DNA of 48,066 bases from an uncultured Ruminococcus sp. (GTDB lineage Bacteria > Bacillota > Clostridia > Oscillospirales > Ruminococcaceae). Position numbers and translations under genes: made by a program. The notes under the pieces were generated by a model. It was not told the DNA's origin, ran no database searches, and saw only the letters and a list, made by a program, of their open reading frames with translations. Location of the stretch: positions 1-48,066 of the forward strand of contig UQEM01000001.1 in NCBI GenBank assembly GCA_900540005.1, given 5' to 3'. Position 1 is the stretch's first letter; each line of letters begins with the position of its first letter. Below are positions 47,052 through 48,066 of this stretch, piece by piece.

Positions 47052-48005
47052 TTGTTTCTTAACAACCTTGTATTCAGTCTGAACGCGACTGTCCCTGTTT
47101 TTCTTATGATGGTTTTCGGCTGGATAGTCAAAAGAGTGGGACTGCTTGACGATCACTCAACGTCACAGATAAATAAGTTCGTTTTTCGCACTCTGCTGCC
47201 TGCTCTCCTGTTTATGGATCTGTCAACGGCTGACTTCCGCTCGGTATGGGACACGAAATTCGTGCTTTTCTGCATGACGGCAACTCTGCTGAGCGTTGCT
47301 ATCGCCCTTCTTTACTCGCTGCTGCACAAGGACAAGGCTGAACGCGGCGAGATAATTCAGGCATCGTACCGAAGCAGCGCTGCTATCCTCGGCATAGCCT
47401 TTGTCAAGAACATCTACGGACAGGCTGCAATGGCGGCGCTCATGATAGTGGGAACTGTCCCGATATACAATATTATCGCGGTGATAACGCTCTCACTGAC
47501 CTCTCCCGACAAGGAAGCGGGCAGCGGCAAAAAGCTCTGGAAAAGCACACTTCTGGGCATTGCCACGAATCCTATCATTCTCGGAATTCTGGCAGGTATA
47601 GTGTGGTCATTGCTAGAGATACCGCAGCCCGTGATACTCTCAAAGTCCATGTCATACCTCGCGAATATGGCAACTCCGCTCTCACTTATTGCGCTTGGAG
47701 CGTCATTCAAATTCAGCGAGACCAAGGGAAAAACAGCCGTAACAGTCGGCATAGCCTTTATAAAGCTTGTTCTATTCTGCGGTGTGTTCTTACCGTTTGC
47801 GGTAAAGCTCGGATTCCGCGGTGAGAAGCTTATCGCGATACTGGTAATGCTCGGCAGTGCAACTACGGGAAGCTGCTTTGTCATGGCAAAGAATCTCGGA
47901 CACAAGGGCACAATAACAGCCTTTGCGGTAATGCTCACCACGATGTGCAGTGCGTTTACACTGACAACATGGCTGTTTATCCTGAAAACTCTCGGCTATA
48001 TATAA
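47052..48005 (+). CDS. AEC-family (auxin efflux carrier-like) transporter
   Basis: 317 residues from a TTG start with AAGGAG 11 nt upstream. About ten hydrophobic segments in two halves; 'VPVFLMMVFGWIVKRVGLL' near the start and 'FRTLLPALLFMDLS' are typical of the family, which includes malate and other organic-acid permeases. Substrate unknown. Only 28 nt follow potD, so it may be read from the same transcript. Confidence 0.88.
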   Translation: MFLNNLVFSLNATVPVFLMMVFGWIVKRVGLLDDHSTSQINKFVFRTLLPALLFMDLSTADFRSVWDTKFVLFCMTATLLSVAIALLYSLLHKDKAERGEIIQASYRSSAAILGIAFVKNIYGQAAMAALMIVGTVPIYNIIAVITLSLTSPDKEAGSGKKLWKSTLLGIATNPIILGILAGIVWSLLEIPQPVILSKSMSYLANMATPLSLIALGASFKFSETKGKTAVTVGIAFIKLVLFCGVFLPFAVKLGFRGEKLIAILVMLGSATTGSCFVMAKNLGHKGTITAFAVMLTTMCSAFTLTTWLFILKTLGYI

Positions 48006-48027
48006 GAAAGTCTGTTTAACTAATAAT

Positions 48028-48066
48028 GGGATTCTAAAGGGTTGTTAACCCTTTAGCGGATTCCAA
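48028..48066. repeat. Palindromic repeat element, copy 2 (cut by the window end)
   Basis: Same stem CTAAAGGGTT/AACCCTTTAG (48034-48056) and same flanks (GGGATT before, CGGATTCCAA after) as at 9103, with loop GTT in place of TAT. It lies 23 nt after the AEC gene and could act as its terminator. Confidence 0.85.

Overview
The window looks like a chromosomal segment of a fibre-degrading anaerobic Firmicute of the Ruminococcus type, closest in style to R. flavefaciens. The evidence is three secreted dockerin-bearing proteins with Thr-rich linkers, a PL1-PL9 pectate lyase of an architecture known from R. flavefaciens, a CIRCE-controlled groESL operon, and strong Shine-Dalgarno and sigma-A type promoters (TTGACA-17-TATAAT) throughout. 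I saw no rRNA, tRNA, CRISPR array, phage gene or transposase.

Layout. (1) 1-8985, minus strand: cellulosomal and pectinolytic genes. These are a small cohesin-like/dockerin protein preceded by an amidohydrolase, a PL1 pectate lyase with ricin-type modules and a dockerin, and a 1253-residue PL1-PL9-binding module-dockerin enzyme. (2) 8985-9930: a composite palindromic repeat, then an orphan 145-residue protein with its own promoter. (3) 9954-11956: groES-groEL behind CIRCE. (4) 12099-16860, minus: an M23 cell-wall peptidase with LysM and G5 modules, a pseudouridine synthase joined in frame to LuxS, a membrane protein and a histidine phosphatase. (5) 17053-21834, plus: an XRE regulator, then a response regulator, sensor kinase and HtrA protease set, probably an envelope-stress module. 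(6) 21894-22877, minus: a small membrane protein and YajC. (7) 23091-38661, minus: the complete S10-spc-alpha ribosomal superoperon from rpsJ to rplQ, including secY, adk, map, a KOW protein, infA and rpoA, behind a structured leader with an intrinsic terminator. (8) 39110-42791, minus: nadB, nadC, an MBL-fold hydrolase and rlmH. (9) 43049-48005, plus: a polyamine ABC transporter (potABCD) and an AEC-family permease. The window ends inside a second copy of the repeat seen near 9100.

How they work together. The enzymes of region 1 would attack homogalacturonan outside the cell and attach through dockerins to cohesin scaffolds; the small cohesin-like/dockerin protein could be an adaptor between such parts. 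Regions 6-7 supply ribosomes, the Sec translocon core and RNA polymerase alpha. Regions 3 and 5 handle protein folding stress inside and outside the membrane.

Most worth a second look: the RluA-type pseudouridine synthase and luxS share one uninterrupted reading frame although luxS keeps a perfect ribosome binding site; a terminator hairpin holds the ribosome binding site of the gene after yajC; the S10 operon has a long structured leader; and there is the cohesin-like adaptor candidate and the hairpin repeat. All calls come from reading the sequence by eye; no database search was run.
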